Shown here: positions 1-10,519 of the stretch, piece after piece
How the letters are laid out: each line of letters opens with the position of its first letter
How positions within the stretch are numbered: position 1 is the stretch's first letter
NCBI GenBank assembly: GCA_022264855.1
Contig: JABYQU010000001.1
Coordinates: forward strand, 806,001 to 870,000
Direction of reading: 5' to 3'
Length of the DNA: 64,000 nt
Source of the DNA: Lenzites betulinus
Lineage: Eukaryota; Basidiomycota; Agaricomycetes; Polyporales; Polyporaceae
Translations under genes and position numbers: made by a program
Notes under the pieces: generated by a model
The model's database searches: none
Seen by the model: the letters and a program-made list of their open reading frames with translations, nothing else
Told to the model about the DNA's origin: nothing

Positions 1-590
1 TATGTATCTGACTGGCACTGCGGGCGGGTATAGGCTGACGCATTGTATAGATGTGGAAACGTCGGAAAACTCACGCGAATCTGTGCAACCGTGTCCGACC
101 CTTCCTTCGCGGTCCAGCACCCGCGGTTGAACCCACACGCGCCATTCCTGGTGCTGGGCGGCTTCATCGACTTCCTCCTGCCTTCGATTTTTGTCGCTGC
201 CCATGGTGCGATCACGGGTCTTGCTAACGTCGCCCCCGTGAGTACTTCTGACGCGAGAGGAATCCGCCGTGGCCACTTCTGACAGACGTCACTCAGTACA
301 CTATCCAGAAGCTGTACGAGTTATCCGAGACGGCACTCACAGACCCGTCTCTTCTCCCTGAAGCTCAGAAGCTCCAGGGCATCGTGGCACGCGCAGACTT
401 CACCATTGCGCAGGCGTCGATCTCCGGCACGAAGGCATTGCTGGACAAGCTGTACGGTTATGGCGGCTGCCCAAGGAAGCCTCTGCCGCCGATTGAGCCT
501 GAGGCTGTGTCTGCGTTGTGGGAACACCCTCATACGCAGGATATTGTGCACGTAGAACGCGAACTCGCCGGAAAGGCGGTTGGGAAGTAG
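1..590 (+). CDS. Dihydrodipicolinate synthase / 4-hydroxy-2-oxoglutarate aldolase family protein, 5'-truncated by the window edge
   Basis: Readable exons are 51..237 and 297..590 (stop TAG 588-590); an intron ends at 50 (TATAG acceptor) and another spans 238..296 (GTGAGT..CTCAG). The joined product contains CGNVGKL, then GGFIDFLLPSIFVAAHGAIT, GLANVAP and a C-terminal YGYGGCPRKPLPP stretch, the pattern of fungal DapA-like class I aldolases. These are TIM-barrel enzymes that cleave or condense 2-oxo acids through a Schiff-base lysine. That lysine normally sits just before the CGN motif, so it lies on the missing upstream exon. The GGxxDFLLP and GxITGLANVAP segments are the conserved barrel strand and loop near the active site. 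True lysine-pathway DapA is not expected in fungi, which use alpha-aminoadipate, so a degradative oxo-acid or hydroxyproline-type aldolase role is more likely (inference). Confidence 0.85.
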
Positions 591-3334
591 GCATCGTAGC
601 GCAGACTGATGGTGCTGATATATGATGCTCCGGCGTGGAATGAAAGTAGCCCTGAAGTTGCATTTGTACCCTATGCTAGTACTCGCATGTGATGAGCGTC
701 TATGTTATATTGGAGAGTATATGTTCGAGTGCAAACACTGGATGGTACATTTGGACTGACCGGCGGGATGCCCACAGGTCGTGTGCTGGCCCGGAACACC
801 ACAACTGAAAGTCAAGTGTGAGTCCACATAACAAACGATCCTTAAACTCCGATGAATGACTCGCACCATCTGGGCCATCGTCGCGCACAAGGGTGGCAGG
901 AAGCACGTTGTGGTCGAGACGGACGACTCGGGCGTGTGAGCGTGCAGCGGCAGGGCGCCTTTTTACGTACGGCTCCGAGGTCGGCAGCCCCGTAAGGGCA
1001 ATCGCACAACCAGCTACGCCCGGCGAACTCTGAGTTTATGTGATCCAAGGCAATACTATGCACCCGACGTCGTTCGCCTGATCGCACCAACCACACAGGC
1101 GCGACCCCGGTATGTCGGCGTGCATACAGGACCTGCGCACGGCGTAGGTTCATACCGACAGTCTTCCAGGCGTTCATGACCACGACCTTGCCTTGGGCCG
1201 GTAGAAGCACGCGCAGCCGCCAATATCAAGGGCGCGTCGCCCGAGACCATCGAGCCGGTACTTCTCCCTGACGCCTCCACAGACACATGAGCTCTTCTAC
1301 TGACTCTTCCTGGGCACCAGCGTTCAGGGAAAACAGAACTCCGGCCATCCGACATTACACAAAGCTACTACCGAGTGAGGCGGCAGCGTGCCACCGTCAC
1401 GCTGTAGTAGGCGCGCGCTTCCAAGCGCCGCGAACGGACGCGCATAGGTAAGTCCTTCGCGTTTGCTTTCTGGTGCAGAAAGGAAGGGGCATACGTCTCG
1501 GGTGGCATACCATGGTCTGGGCTCTTCCATTCTCATGGTATGTACCAGCATGGATGCCCTAGCTAGAGGGTGTACATGCTGGTACATATGAGAATGGAAA
1601 CCCAGACCATCGTGAAGACATCCGAGCGAGTATGGGTTTCCCCTTACCCCCCTGTGATTCTGAGAAGTGAGAGAATACCTCATAAAAGGGTACCCCGGGT
1701 GGTGGGCTCGAGTGGCACCGCAGAAGGCTGGTAAATGGGAGGAAAATGCCTCGGCTGAGTGGCACCGGGGGTTGGGAAGTAGCGGAGAGTGTCCCGCACC
1801 TTCTTATATGGGGTGCTGACTCTGTACTGAGCCGCGCCTTCCTGTCTCCTCCTGGCAGTCCTGCTAATCTGGTCGGATAATCAATGCCACCCTGCGCAGA
1901 TTGCGGTCAGTCGCAGAACAATGAGAACCATTTCGATCTCCGGAATGCAATACTTGCCAGCCTCATGTCCGCCCACATCGGCGAAAGCATCCGTAAGGAC
2001 GCAGATTAAGAGCACGGCGTGTCATGGCGCACCGGAGATCCTGCAGGTATGGTCGGCCGACCACTGACTTCCGTCGTCCGACCAATGACTTCCGGACGTC
2101 CATGCTTTCATCGTGAAGCCGCGAGTGATCGTCGTGGTGAGCCTTGCGATAGAATGTTCGGCCCTCGACCGTCTGCTCACTATTCATGCCGCTGCCAATT
2201 GTTTCGTGGGCGATCGGGATACACGAGGCCCGTTTTCCTCGGGTCCAGCTGCCGTCTACCGTGCGCTCTATTCGATGACCATCGATTAGTCGCAGGGTGG
2301 TGGCCGCTATTCCGAAACATTCTCGATGGAAATTTTCGCGCTAGACAGAGTACAGGACGATCGGTGGAGCGCGTGTAGGCCATGAGCGGAAAGAGTAGGA
2401 CGACATGCGTTACCCACCGGACCGACGGACGGATACTCGGATGCGCGGGCGGAGAGTTGACTCCGCTCTCTCGACTCGGAGCTCGAATCGATCCGCATGG
2501 CGCACCATTCGAAATCGAACCAGCCGAACCCCAACAGATTACCCCATCTCAAAGCTATCAAACATCCCCCCTCCTTGCTGCCTACTACCAGTACTGAGCC
2601 GCACGCATATGCGCCGATCCTGTCTCCTCGATGGTACTGGCTGCTGCTATTCATCCGCTGTGCACCCCTGGGTACTGCATCAACTCTCCCGCTCATTGAA
2701 CTCCGCTTTTGCTGGTCTGGAAGGCGGCGAGCCTCATCCTCGACTCGAGCGTTTCTCTACTTTCCATCCACCGATGCCAATATTGGAGGAAAGTCATTCT
2801 ACATCCGGTAATACCACGGGGAGGTACCCTCCACGTTGTAACAGGCTGTCGTGCCATGCAAATTTAGCTTGAGGCGCCAATAAACATTCCGTCATGAATC
2901 GCACGTCGACGTTTTGGAGGCAAACGGCTAACTTCACTTGCTCGCTCATGCGCACATAGCCATTGCAATTCTCTACTCAGCCATTTCTATGCAACATACC
3001 GGCTGACGCATATGCATCAGCTGCTGGCCACAGAGGCACCCTACGGGCGTCGGGCACGGCCATCCGGATAAGGGCAGCCGCACGACTCTCCGCCATTAGC
3101 AGTCCGCACTCGGATTCCCTAACTCGGTTGACATCCGTATCCGCCGTCCCTACCAAAAGCACCTCGGATGTCAATACTCCTGTAAGTGAACGTTGTAGCT
3201 TGCATATGCTGATATGACCACTCTTTCGATATCCGAGGTCCGGAGGTATATGAAAGGTGCGCCAACTGCCTCCAACGAACACAACACCACTCTCACCCCA
3301 CACACACACAAATCCGCCACGCACACCAAACACG
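591..3334. other. Gene-poor 2.7 kb region
   Basis: No gene could be supported. Open stretches exist on both strands (for example 1884-2009 and 2405-2872, plus strand) but show no recognisable domain and no convincing splice-linked continuation. The 840-1320 stretch has short runs of coding-like GC-rich text interrupted by stops and might be a decayed gene. The main structured element is the fold-back hairpin at 1512-1610. A short imperfect duplication with the core tgacttccg occurs near 2060-2092. The last about 100 bp before 3335 are CA-rich leader sequence of the phosphatase gene. Confidence 0.5.
1512..1610. repeat. Near-perfect 99-nt fold-back (hairpin) sequence
   Basis: The segment is almost its own reverse complement. 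The outer 10 nt (ATGGTCTGGG / CCCAGACCAT) pair perfectly, followed by 12 nt (TTCCATTCTCAT / ATGAGAATGGAA) and 13 nt (ATGTACCAGCATG / CATGCTGGTACAT). Bulges of only 2-3 nt separate these blocks, and a terminal part of about 20 nt contains the semi-palindrome CCCTAGCTAGAGGG. Weaker symmetry continues outward to about 1484 and 1645 (AAGGGG, CATAC and CTCGG blocks against their complements). It could be a small fold-back transposable element, a microRNA-like precursor or a recombination-made inverted duplication. No target-site duplication was recognised. Confidence 0.85.
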
Positions 3335-4120
3335 ATGCCTGAATTCACCATCAATGTAGTCCACGATGGAATGCCTATCGCAGAGGTTTGTTCGTCGCTT
3401 ATTCGCAAATTAAGCATTGCCTCATTTCCTCCGTCACAGTGTCTCTCACTGTGCAAAGGACGATCTCCCCCTAGTGCGGATACAGTACTATCAATGCTGC
3501 GCTCCGCCACCCTCGATGACGACTACTTTCACCGACGTGCCCTTCACAAGCTCTGCACGCAGCACTCGCCCCTGGAGGATTTTCTTCCGCAGGCCAGCGA
3601 GATTATCCCGGGGCTCATCGTGTGCGACATGTACACCGCGACAACACCCGCCACCCTCCAACGGCTCAACATTACCCATGTCGTCTCCGTCATGAACAAG
3701 CCGCCCTACCGCTACCCGAAGCCGATACAGCACCTCTGTGTGCCCATCGACGACCAGCCGACGGCCAACCTGCTCGACTACCTTGAAGGCGCCGTTGCGT
3801 GGATCCACGCCGCCATCGCTGGCGGGGGCCGCGTTATCGTACACTGCATGTGGGGCATGAGCCGCAGCGCGAGCGTCGCCATCGCATACCTCATTGCCCA
3901 GCGCGGCATGACCCTTGGCCAGGCGCACTCCTTCGTGCGCTCCCGCCGGCGGATCGTGCGCCCCAACTCGGGCTTCCTCAACCAGCTTACCGTCTACGAC
4001 CGCATCATACGCCTCCGACGCGAGTGCGCGCGCCGGCAGGCGAAGCAGCGGGCGAGCACCAAGGATGGGCTGGACGTTGACGAGCTCACGCGGCGCGTGG
4101 CGCTCCTCACGCAGTCGTGA
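3335..4120 (+). CDS. Dual-specificity protein phosphatase
   Basis: Encodes 261 aa from ATG 3335 (MPEFTINV..), chosen because the open frame further upstream has no ATG. It carries the cysteine-phosphatase signature HCX5R as VHCMWGMSRSAS, with nucleophile Cys about residue 171 and the phosphate-binding Arg about 177. A DD pair at about 139-140 (PIDDQPTANL) matches the general-acid loop of DUSPs, followed by the AIAYLIAQRGMTLGQA helix and RPNSGFLNQL, classic DSPc features. Such enzymes dephosphorylate Ser/Thr and Tyr residues, often on MAP kinases; the substrate here is unknown. A 54-nt in-frame segment at 3386..3439 starts GTTTGT and ends CACAG and may be an intron, which would give 243 aa. 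The C-terminal tail is Arg/Lys-rich. No membrane segment is seen. Confidence 0.88.
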   Translation: MPEFTINVVHDGMPIAEVCSSLIRKLSIASFPPSQCLSLCKGRSPPSADTVLSMLRSATLDDDYFHRRALHKLCTQHSPLEDFLPQASEIIPGLIVCDMYTATTPATLQRLNITHVVSVMNKPPYRYPKPIQHLCVPIDDQPTANLLDYLEGAVAWIHAAIAGGGRVIVHCMWGMSRSASVAIAYLIAQRGMTLGQAHSFVRSRRRIVRPNSGFLNQLTVYDRIIRLRRECARRQAKQRASTKDGLDVDELTRRVALLTQS

Positions 4121-5250
4121 CGCGCGCGCACGGCGCGGTCCGGGTCTGTGCTGGGAAGAGGGGATCGCGGATACCCTTGTGAGCGAAACCTTCCGCGAAC
4201 GTTTATGTTGAGTAATAGGCGGAATGAATGCGTTGCTCGATATCACCTCCCTTCCCATCTTCAGAGATCAACGTCAGAGCCTGGACTGGCATGCCCTTGC
4301 GGGCTGCTCACTTCGAGCCCCGACACGGACGTACGCATACGGGCGTGTACGGCTCAAGGTATCCGGAACGCCCATCGAGCACACCGAGTGCCAGTACAGG
4401 TAAAGTTCTCATACCAAGCCCCTCTGTGCAGTACATTCGAGTGATCTTGTGAACAGGAAGCCAGGCCTCGGCGAGGTCATGCATCGACCTACTCCTCACG
4501 CTGATGGAATACAATCATGAATGGGGATCGAGGGGCCTACCGGCAGTGTGTGTGCGTCCCCGAGCGTGTTGACGATCACGCGTTTTGAGTTGAATCCACG
4601 CTGGCACCCGAACGTCACAGTGACATACGGGAGCCGGGGCGTTGGTATCTCACTCGTGCAAGTCTAACGGCTTTGTACTGCAGATTGCTTAAACAGATGA
4701 ATCAGTACACAGGGCTGAAATCTGGGTTCTAAAGTGCGCAGGGCCCCATCGATCCGATTGTTTCATCCAACATGGCACGGGTCGCGGATGGCATTGATAG
4801 GAACCACACAGGAATGAGCACTCCGACCTACAAATTCAAAAAGGTGTTCATGGGACCCCAGGCATGCCTTATGTGCGCAGGCCGTTGCTCCATCTGTATG
4901 TACACGTGCAAACTGCGCTGCCAATTTGCGGGTGGCCGGACGGAACGTGAAGACAAACATGCACGTCCGGTACGCCCACACACCTAATCTGGCAGGCCAC
5001 CTCGAAAGCGCTGGGCACCTTGCCGCGACTCCGTCATTAGGTCGTCAGCGTAATAGAAGTACAATTCACAACATACACGGAGCCTCATAGAGAAGATAGC
5101 AAGTAGACATCCACAGGCAAGAGGGGCACGTCACTGCAGGCGCGCAGACACGGAAAGTGGGCGGAAAGACCCACAACACAGCTTCAGCGTCCACAGTGAA
5201 CACATCCCTTCTCCCTTCTCCCACCCACCGGCAGACCTGAATGCACTGCG
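4121..5250. other. Intergenic region
   Basis: 1.1 kb between the ends of two convergent genes (phosphatase on plus, FNT transporter on minus). It should hold both 3' UTRs. Only short chance reading frames without domains are seen; no repeat, tRNA or hairpin was recognised. Confidence 0.5.
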
Positions 5251-6831
5251 TTACTGAGAACGCTTGCTGTTGACCTCGTAGACGTCGGCAGGGCGCTTCT
5301 CGTTTGCGCTCTGGTCGTCCTCGCTGCGACGAGTCACACCAGGGCCGTTGTTGATCCCCTCGCCCTCTTCGGCATTGCGCATCGCACCGCCTGGCGTGTA
5401 CTCAGGCGTGAAGAAGTAGAGCGCCGGGAGCGCGACGAGGAGAGCGCCAATGATGTTGCCTAGGTACGCTGCGATGAGTGACCTGCGCGGAAATTCGTCA
5501 GCAGCGGGCATCATCAAGGGACTACAACAGGACGCGACGCACTTGCGGATGTACTCCGCGACAGTTAGTTCGGCGCCGAAGAGAATGCCCAGCGGAACGG
5601 AGAACATGTTTGCGACCACTTCGTGGGTGTGAGTGTGGCACGCTCATCATCCGACGAGCTAGGTGGCTTACCGTGGTCATAACCGCAGGTGACGAAGATC
5701 TGACGAAGACGGATCTCAGAACCGTGCACTGGTTTTGGAAGGGACCCCGCTGTGAACATACCATGATTGGCACCCACAAGGCAACAATCTGCTCCCGTAC
5801 AGTTATTATCGGGGTATTATATTGACCTATTCAGAGACGCACCTTCGAAAGGGTATCCCTAGCACCGGCGGCTTGCTATCGGTGCGTCTCGGATGTGAGC
5901 TCGATACACATGTAGCGAGAGACTATACTTACCCAGACGGCGACGCAAACCAACCAATTGCACCCTATCCCACGCAGGAATATCTGGTGCCACTCTGGCT
6001 CCGAGGCCTTGTGCCTGCAGCCCTTGTTAGAACAAGGTGGCGTCGCAAATATGAAGCTACGCACAGCGCAAACGTTACGGCGTAGGCATTGTACGGCGGT
6101 GTCGAGATGATGCCAGTGTCTGCAAGATCAACTAAGTAAGCGCTAGAGCTTGAGGCGTAGCGTCGCAGAATCACAACTTACACTTGGTCAGGACAGAGGC
6201 AAAGAACAAGCTGCCACTCAGGTTTCCAAAGGTCACTGTAAACCTGTTCAGCATGTGCACATGGTCGGAGGCTAACAACATACCGATCAACCAGTTGTAA
6301 GGCAATCCCCACCATGGGACTGCACCCTTGATACACGCCATAGGATAGATCTGTCAAGATAAGGATATTGCGCCAGGTGAGCCTTGGTACAACAGTAGTC
6401 CACAGGTCTCGCTGACCATCATGTTACTTGTCAGCAGCTCTTGGCCTTGCAGTACGATCCTACCACACAAGGTCAAATCGGCGCTCTAGGTACATGTTGA
6501 TCTCGGTGGGCGTACATTATGAGTCCCACGGGGAAGACAGCGCCCCCAAGGAATTTGACCAACCCGGGGTTCGACGTGTTGATTCCGGCAGAACCGCCGG
6601 ACACGATCTCTGAAAGGAGGCCTCCGAAGGACAGCATGACGCCGGCTGCGACCTGTCGAGGGCAGACCCGCTCAGCCCTCGGACGTCGGCCTCGACGCCA
6701 CCGCAGACGACACGTACCGCCTTGAAGAACACGACGTCGGCGCGCGTTCTGTGTTTCGCGACGCCATGCTCTATCATGGCCACCGCGACCTGGCTGGGCT
6801 TGAGCGTGCTGGGTGGGTCGAAGCTGGCCAT
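5251..6831 (-). CDS. Formate/nitrite transporter (FNT family)
   Basis: Eleven exons on the minus strand: 6718..6831, 6516..6652, 6417..6459, 6284..6350, 6182..6235, 6065..6119, 5933..6014, 5762..5788, 5672..5699, 5543..5618 and 5251..5482, in frame to 304 aa. FNT proteins are pentameric channels for formate, nitrite or related small monovalent anions; the fungal members are nitrite importers (NitA type) or formate channels. Diagnostic segments include ELLTSNMM, GCNWLVCVAVW, the selectivity-filter region VTCGYDHVVANMF with the conserved His, and AYLGNIIGALLVALPAL. Six hydrophobic spans are expected. Two exons are only 27 and 28 nt. The hydrophilic C-terminus (about 60 aa) is charged and probably cytosolic. 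No nitrate-assimilation genes are adjacent, so the substrate is open. Confidence 0.9.
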
Positions 6832-7680
6832 CGTTTGGGCGTGCGGGCTGCGGCAGAGAAGAAGGGGCCGGGGGCTCGGTGAGGGTCCTGTGACAGGGGA
6901 GCTATATATCCGCTGCTGACGCTTACGACCGGCAGGCGTCTGCTGGGAATGTCCACCAGATCTGCGAAGCGTGCAAAAATAACCGAGGGTGAGAACTGCA
7001 GAGGAAGGCACGGTTCGGCTACTAATGATCAGGAGATTCCCTCAAATGCGAGAGACTGCCAGGACCCTGGATGAGATGTCCATGGGACGTTGTTGAAGGC
7101 ACCCTCGACTCCAAATACATCCCGCATGGATCCTGATCCAAGGTTATTGTCTGAGAAGTGTTTGTATTCCGCTCGCATGATATTCCCGCGTATCGGTCCT
7201 CCTGGTCTATGTCCAATGGTCACCATTGGACAGAGTGACGACCGCCGTCTCCCACCTGAGTTCGATGCGAGAGAGCAGGGTCGGGGGAGGGTGTGGGGAA
7301 TGCGGGGCAGGATGGTTTGATCTGTCTCGTGTTTGATGTACGTAACGGAGCGTTCCTGGGAATTTCAACGCACTTCTTCAAATCTTGCTGATATCGGGCG
7401 GCTTTTCAGACATCCCTTGCGCATGATGCTTTGTTGTGGGTGAATGACCGCGGCGTAGGGTAGCGGAAGGTTCAAAGCTTTCAGCCACATGAGCTGCGCG
7501 CCGATAGTGATGCGCAACTGCGCACCTGTTCCGACTTGTTTCGACCTATTATTGAGCTATACAGGCAGCAGTGGTATACATGTCTCCTGCCTTGTGCTAC
7601 GTACCCGATGTTCACGAGTCCAAGGTTGACGAGAAATTCGCAATACCATCATCGAGAACATCCACGAGCACGCTGCGGTT
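6832..7680. other. Intergenic region with FNT promoter
   Basis: Lies upstream of the minus-strand FNT gene and downstream of the minus-strand F-box gene that ends at 7681. Apart from the TATA-like site at 6903-6909 nothing was recognised. Short frames here are not supported. Confidence 0.45.
6903..6909 (-). promoter_or_regulatory. Candidate TATA box of the FNT transporter gene
   Basis: Reads GATATATAGC on the minus strand, about 70 nt upstream of the FNT start codon, which leaves room for a TSS about 30 nt downstream and a short leader. Supported by sequence and position only. Confidence 0.45.
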
Positions 7681-8769
7681 CTATGCCCATCTTGTCCACT
7701 CCTCCGCCAACCGCCGAGCCCAGTATGCGCTATCATCGCCGCCCGGAACTGGGCGCCGGAGTACGTACTTCACCGGTGGATGCCCGCTCGGGGTCGCGTC
7801 TACGCCCATTTGGGAGCGCGTTCGCGCGTTGGGGTCGGAATCACGTCCGCTCGGCGTCGCCTCCATGCCGGCTAGCGAGATTGACGACCCCGAGTCTTCG
7901 GCGGCTGGTTGCACGGCGAGCGTTCGTAACGTCGAGAAAACTGGGGGCATGTCATGGGCAAGGTCGCGCAGATCCCGAACAGTCACGCCGGCGGCATTCG
8001 AGAACTCCAAGATAGCCAGATGGGGTGCGAGTTTGGCCCATACGGGTAGTGTCACCGTCCACGGGAGACGTTTGCTCTGCGCGTCCTTGTCGGTCACGTC
8101 AACTATGTGTAGACGCTGCAGGGCAGGGAATGGTGGCGCCGCAGCGACGCCAGCAAAGTCGATGGGCGCATTCGACGCGTAAAAGCTGACGTTTGACATT
8201 TCCATCCACGAAAGCGAATTGTTGGGTTCGCTTGGTAGGCGAACAAAAAGGCGGTCCTCGGCGAGCAGGGTGAGGGTACGCAATGCTGGGAGGGTACACC
8301 GAACGAAGGGAAGCGCTATTGCGCGGGACTGCAAGATGGCCAACGTTTCGAGGTGCGAGCCGACAAGGGCGAAAAGGCCCGAGAGGAGATCGACACAGCG
8401 GGCGTTCCAAGTATCTTTAGCCTCGCGCCAGGAATGGACGTCACGGAAAGTGCAGGGACCTTCGAGGAGCTTCACATCCGTCTCCCCAGGGAGGAATGAT
8501 AGGAGAAGGCGGCACACCCGGGGCGGGTCGTTCCTCGTGCTGGTGGCGGTGGCGAGCGCCGCTTCGTACTCGACTAGGAAGGCCTGGATGTCTGATAGTT
8601 TAGAAAGCCGGACACTGTGAAAGCGGTACGCCGTGGAGATTGAGCGGAAGGCCCTGGAAACGCGGGAAAAGGAGATAGCAGTGCGTCCGCCGTCGGTGCA
8701 CGCGAACTCCAAGATATAACGCCAAACTTCGATGGGTAATAAATCGATCATAATCTGAATGGTCAACAT
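7681..8769 (-). CDS. F-box-like protein, ACTDGG family member 1
   Basis: A single-exon gene of 362 aa starting at ATG 8769 (an alternative Met at residue 7). The N-terminus LPIEVWRYILEFACTDGG continues with RAFRSISTAYRFHSVRL, an F-box-like motif of the agaricomycete type (residues about 10-55). A leucine-rich region follows with LETLAILQ, LFVRLPSE and FPALQRLHIV, likely the substrate-binding part. F-box proteins join substrates to SCF ubiquitin ligases through Skp1 (family knowledge). It is clearly paralogous to the genes at 18596-19897 and 20345-21681: all share the AC-TDGG-(R/K)T block, the LFVR strand and a C-terminal YW..RL..EW motif. This copy stops soon after that motif, so it lacks the 25-90 aa tails of the others and is slightly truncated relative to them. 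Confidence 0.75.
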   Translation of the reverse strand: MLTIQIMIDLLPIEVWRYILEFACTDGGRTAISFSRVSRAFRSISTAYRFHSVRLSKLSDIQAFLVEYEAALATATSTRNDPPRVCRLLLSFLPGETDVKLLEGPCTFRDVHSWREAKDTWNARCVDLLSGLFALVGSHLETLAILQSRAIALPFVRCTLPALRTLTLLAEDRLFVRLPSEPNNSLSWMEMSNVSFYASNAPIDFAGVAAAPPFPALQRLHIVDVTDKDAQSKRLPWTVTLPVWAKLAPHLAILEFSNAAGVTVRDLRDLAHDMPPVFSTLRTLAVQPAAEDSGSSISLAGMEATPSGRDSDPNARTRSQMGVDATPSGHPPVKYVLRRPVPGGDDSAYWARRLAEEWTRWA

Positions 8770-10519
8770 TCAATCCACGTAAACAACCTGCATGGGGATA
8801 ATGGACATACCTTGATGTGAACAAGCTCGGTGACGACGGTGGGTTGTGATGGACGCTTGGAAACGGCTGAGTGATGTATAGCAACCCTCGTCGTGCTTCC
8901 CGCAAGGGTCTTCATAGCACGGGAGGTGCGTGCGAGCCGGTAAGATCGCAGGTTACTATGATGGGCGTCTATCAGGTGCGGTGTATCGAGATGTCTAGTA
9001 TGTCTCTGTACATCGTGAGCTGTCAAGATATCATCAGCCACCGTGACCCGAGCTCTCGCGACCGTGCATTTGCGGTAAGCGACGTCAGTCGATGTTGTAT
9101 ACATATTGACGCAAGTACTAAGGCGTCGGCGTTCAACATCAGAGCTGCCAGCCTGTCGCGAGCACCGCAACAACGACGTACCCGTGCGCTGTGCTCATCG
9201 CCTTGAGATATCTGTGGCGGGAACCGGTACCGTCATACAGTTAGCGTACACACAATGCATAAAGTTGTTCTCCAGGATCACCGCCCGCGCCTCCTGGACG
9301 CCCAGTGCAACGCGCTATTTGTGTCCCATGTTCGAATCATATGTGGACCAGTATTTGGGGTGAGTCACGCCGCACAAAGAGGGCTCCTTGCGCTCCGATA
9401 CTTGCCAAAAGCGCAGGGTTAGTTTTAAAAGCACGAGGTATCACGATTTCGCACGTAATGCAACGGTATGCAGTGACGGTGCAATAATGGGGGACTTGCC
9501 AGGCCTTCTCCCCAAGAGAAGCCAGTTTTGTGTGAAAACATGCGCCAAACGGTCTAACGTATGCACCTGTATTCAGAGGGAGGTGTTAGCGCATAACGAA
9601 TACCACGCCCGTTCACCATGGTAAGGGTAATTTGCTCACTAGTCTACGCGTTAACTGATGAGATCCTGCCAGCATATTTTCAAGCATTATCAGCGCGTAG
9701 GAGCAGCGGCCAGAGCACAGCTTACGGATGTAGCTTCCAAGGACGCGGCGTGGGCTGTCAGGGGCTGTCGTCCTTCGTAAAGTCAGTCAGGTTCCTGACA
9801 TCGCTTTCATCCTACACTTAATTGGAGGGATTAGCGAGTTCGATTGATCACCAGGCCCAGAATCTGTACCGGTCCTATTACGTCTGAAGACCTCTCATTT
9901 TTCCAGCGTGTCGAGTACCTGTATATCAGACATTCGACCATTACTTGCATATATGTACCTGTGTGCACACATCATTATGGGGCCTGTGTTAGTCTCGCCT
10001 GAGTAGACGAATGTCGTAGTGGCCGTACTAAGCACCTAGACTTCCGGACAATGTACTCGGGTTGAGCGTAAGTGAACAATTGCAATAGCGTAGGTTCTGG
10101 CCGCTTTCTGCACGTTGGGAGGCTCGCAAATAGAAGTAGGTTGTGCTAATTACTTTGCTCTTAGAGCACGTGTACATTCAGACGATGTACAGTTTTCAGA
10201 GACCAAGTAATAGCTTCAAAGGCGGATAAAACAAGTGGATTAAGTATAGGCACAGAGAGGATTTGCCAGCGGGACCGGGGACGAGGTCGCCGTCGTGGTG
10301 GCCGAGACCAAGAAACGAGCAGAAGACGCCCAAGGGCGCTCTGTCCCTAACCGCCGTGATCCATCCCGTCATCTCGAAGACTGTATTATACCCCCAAGCA
10401 CTTGTTCTCGAGCTTCTACTATCCTTTGCAACGTTGTTCACCATTGCTCGGCCTCGGACAAAATTCGCAGGAAAGGATCAGCCCTGGAATAGTCATACCC
10501 ACACGATACCCTCTCACCA
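8770..10519. other. Intergenic region, 1.75 kb
   Basis: Promoter side of both neighbours: F-box gene 1 on minus and the RhoGAP gene on plus diverge from here. Several short frames exist (for example minus strand 8763-9173), but none shows a domain or conserved splice context. The DNA becomes AT-richer toward 9.9 kb. No tRNA, repeat or element was recognised. Confidence 0.45.

Noticed and set aside
8763..9173. Minus-strand frame overlapping the start of F-box gene 1
   Set aside because: No similarity and overlap with a better supported gene; treated as chance.
9262..9400. Short similarity between this stretch and the U2 upstream region
   Set aside because: Only two short blocks match and in opposite order; probably chance.
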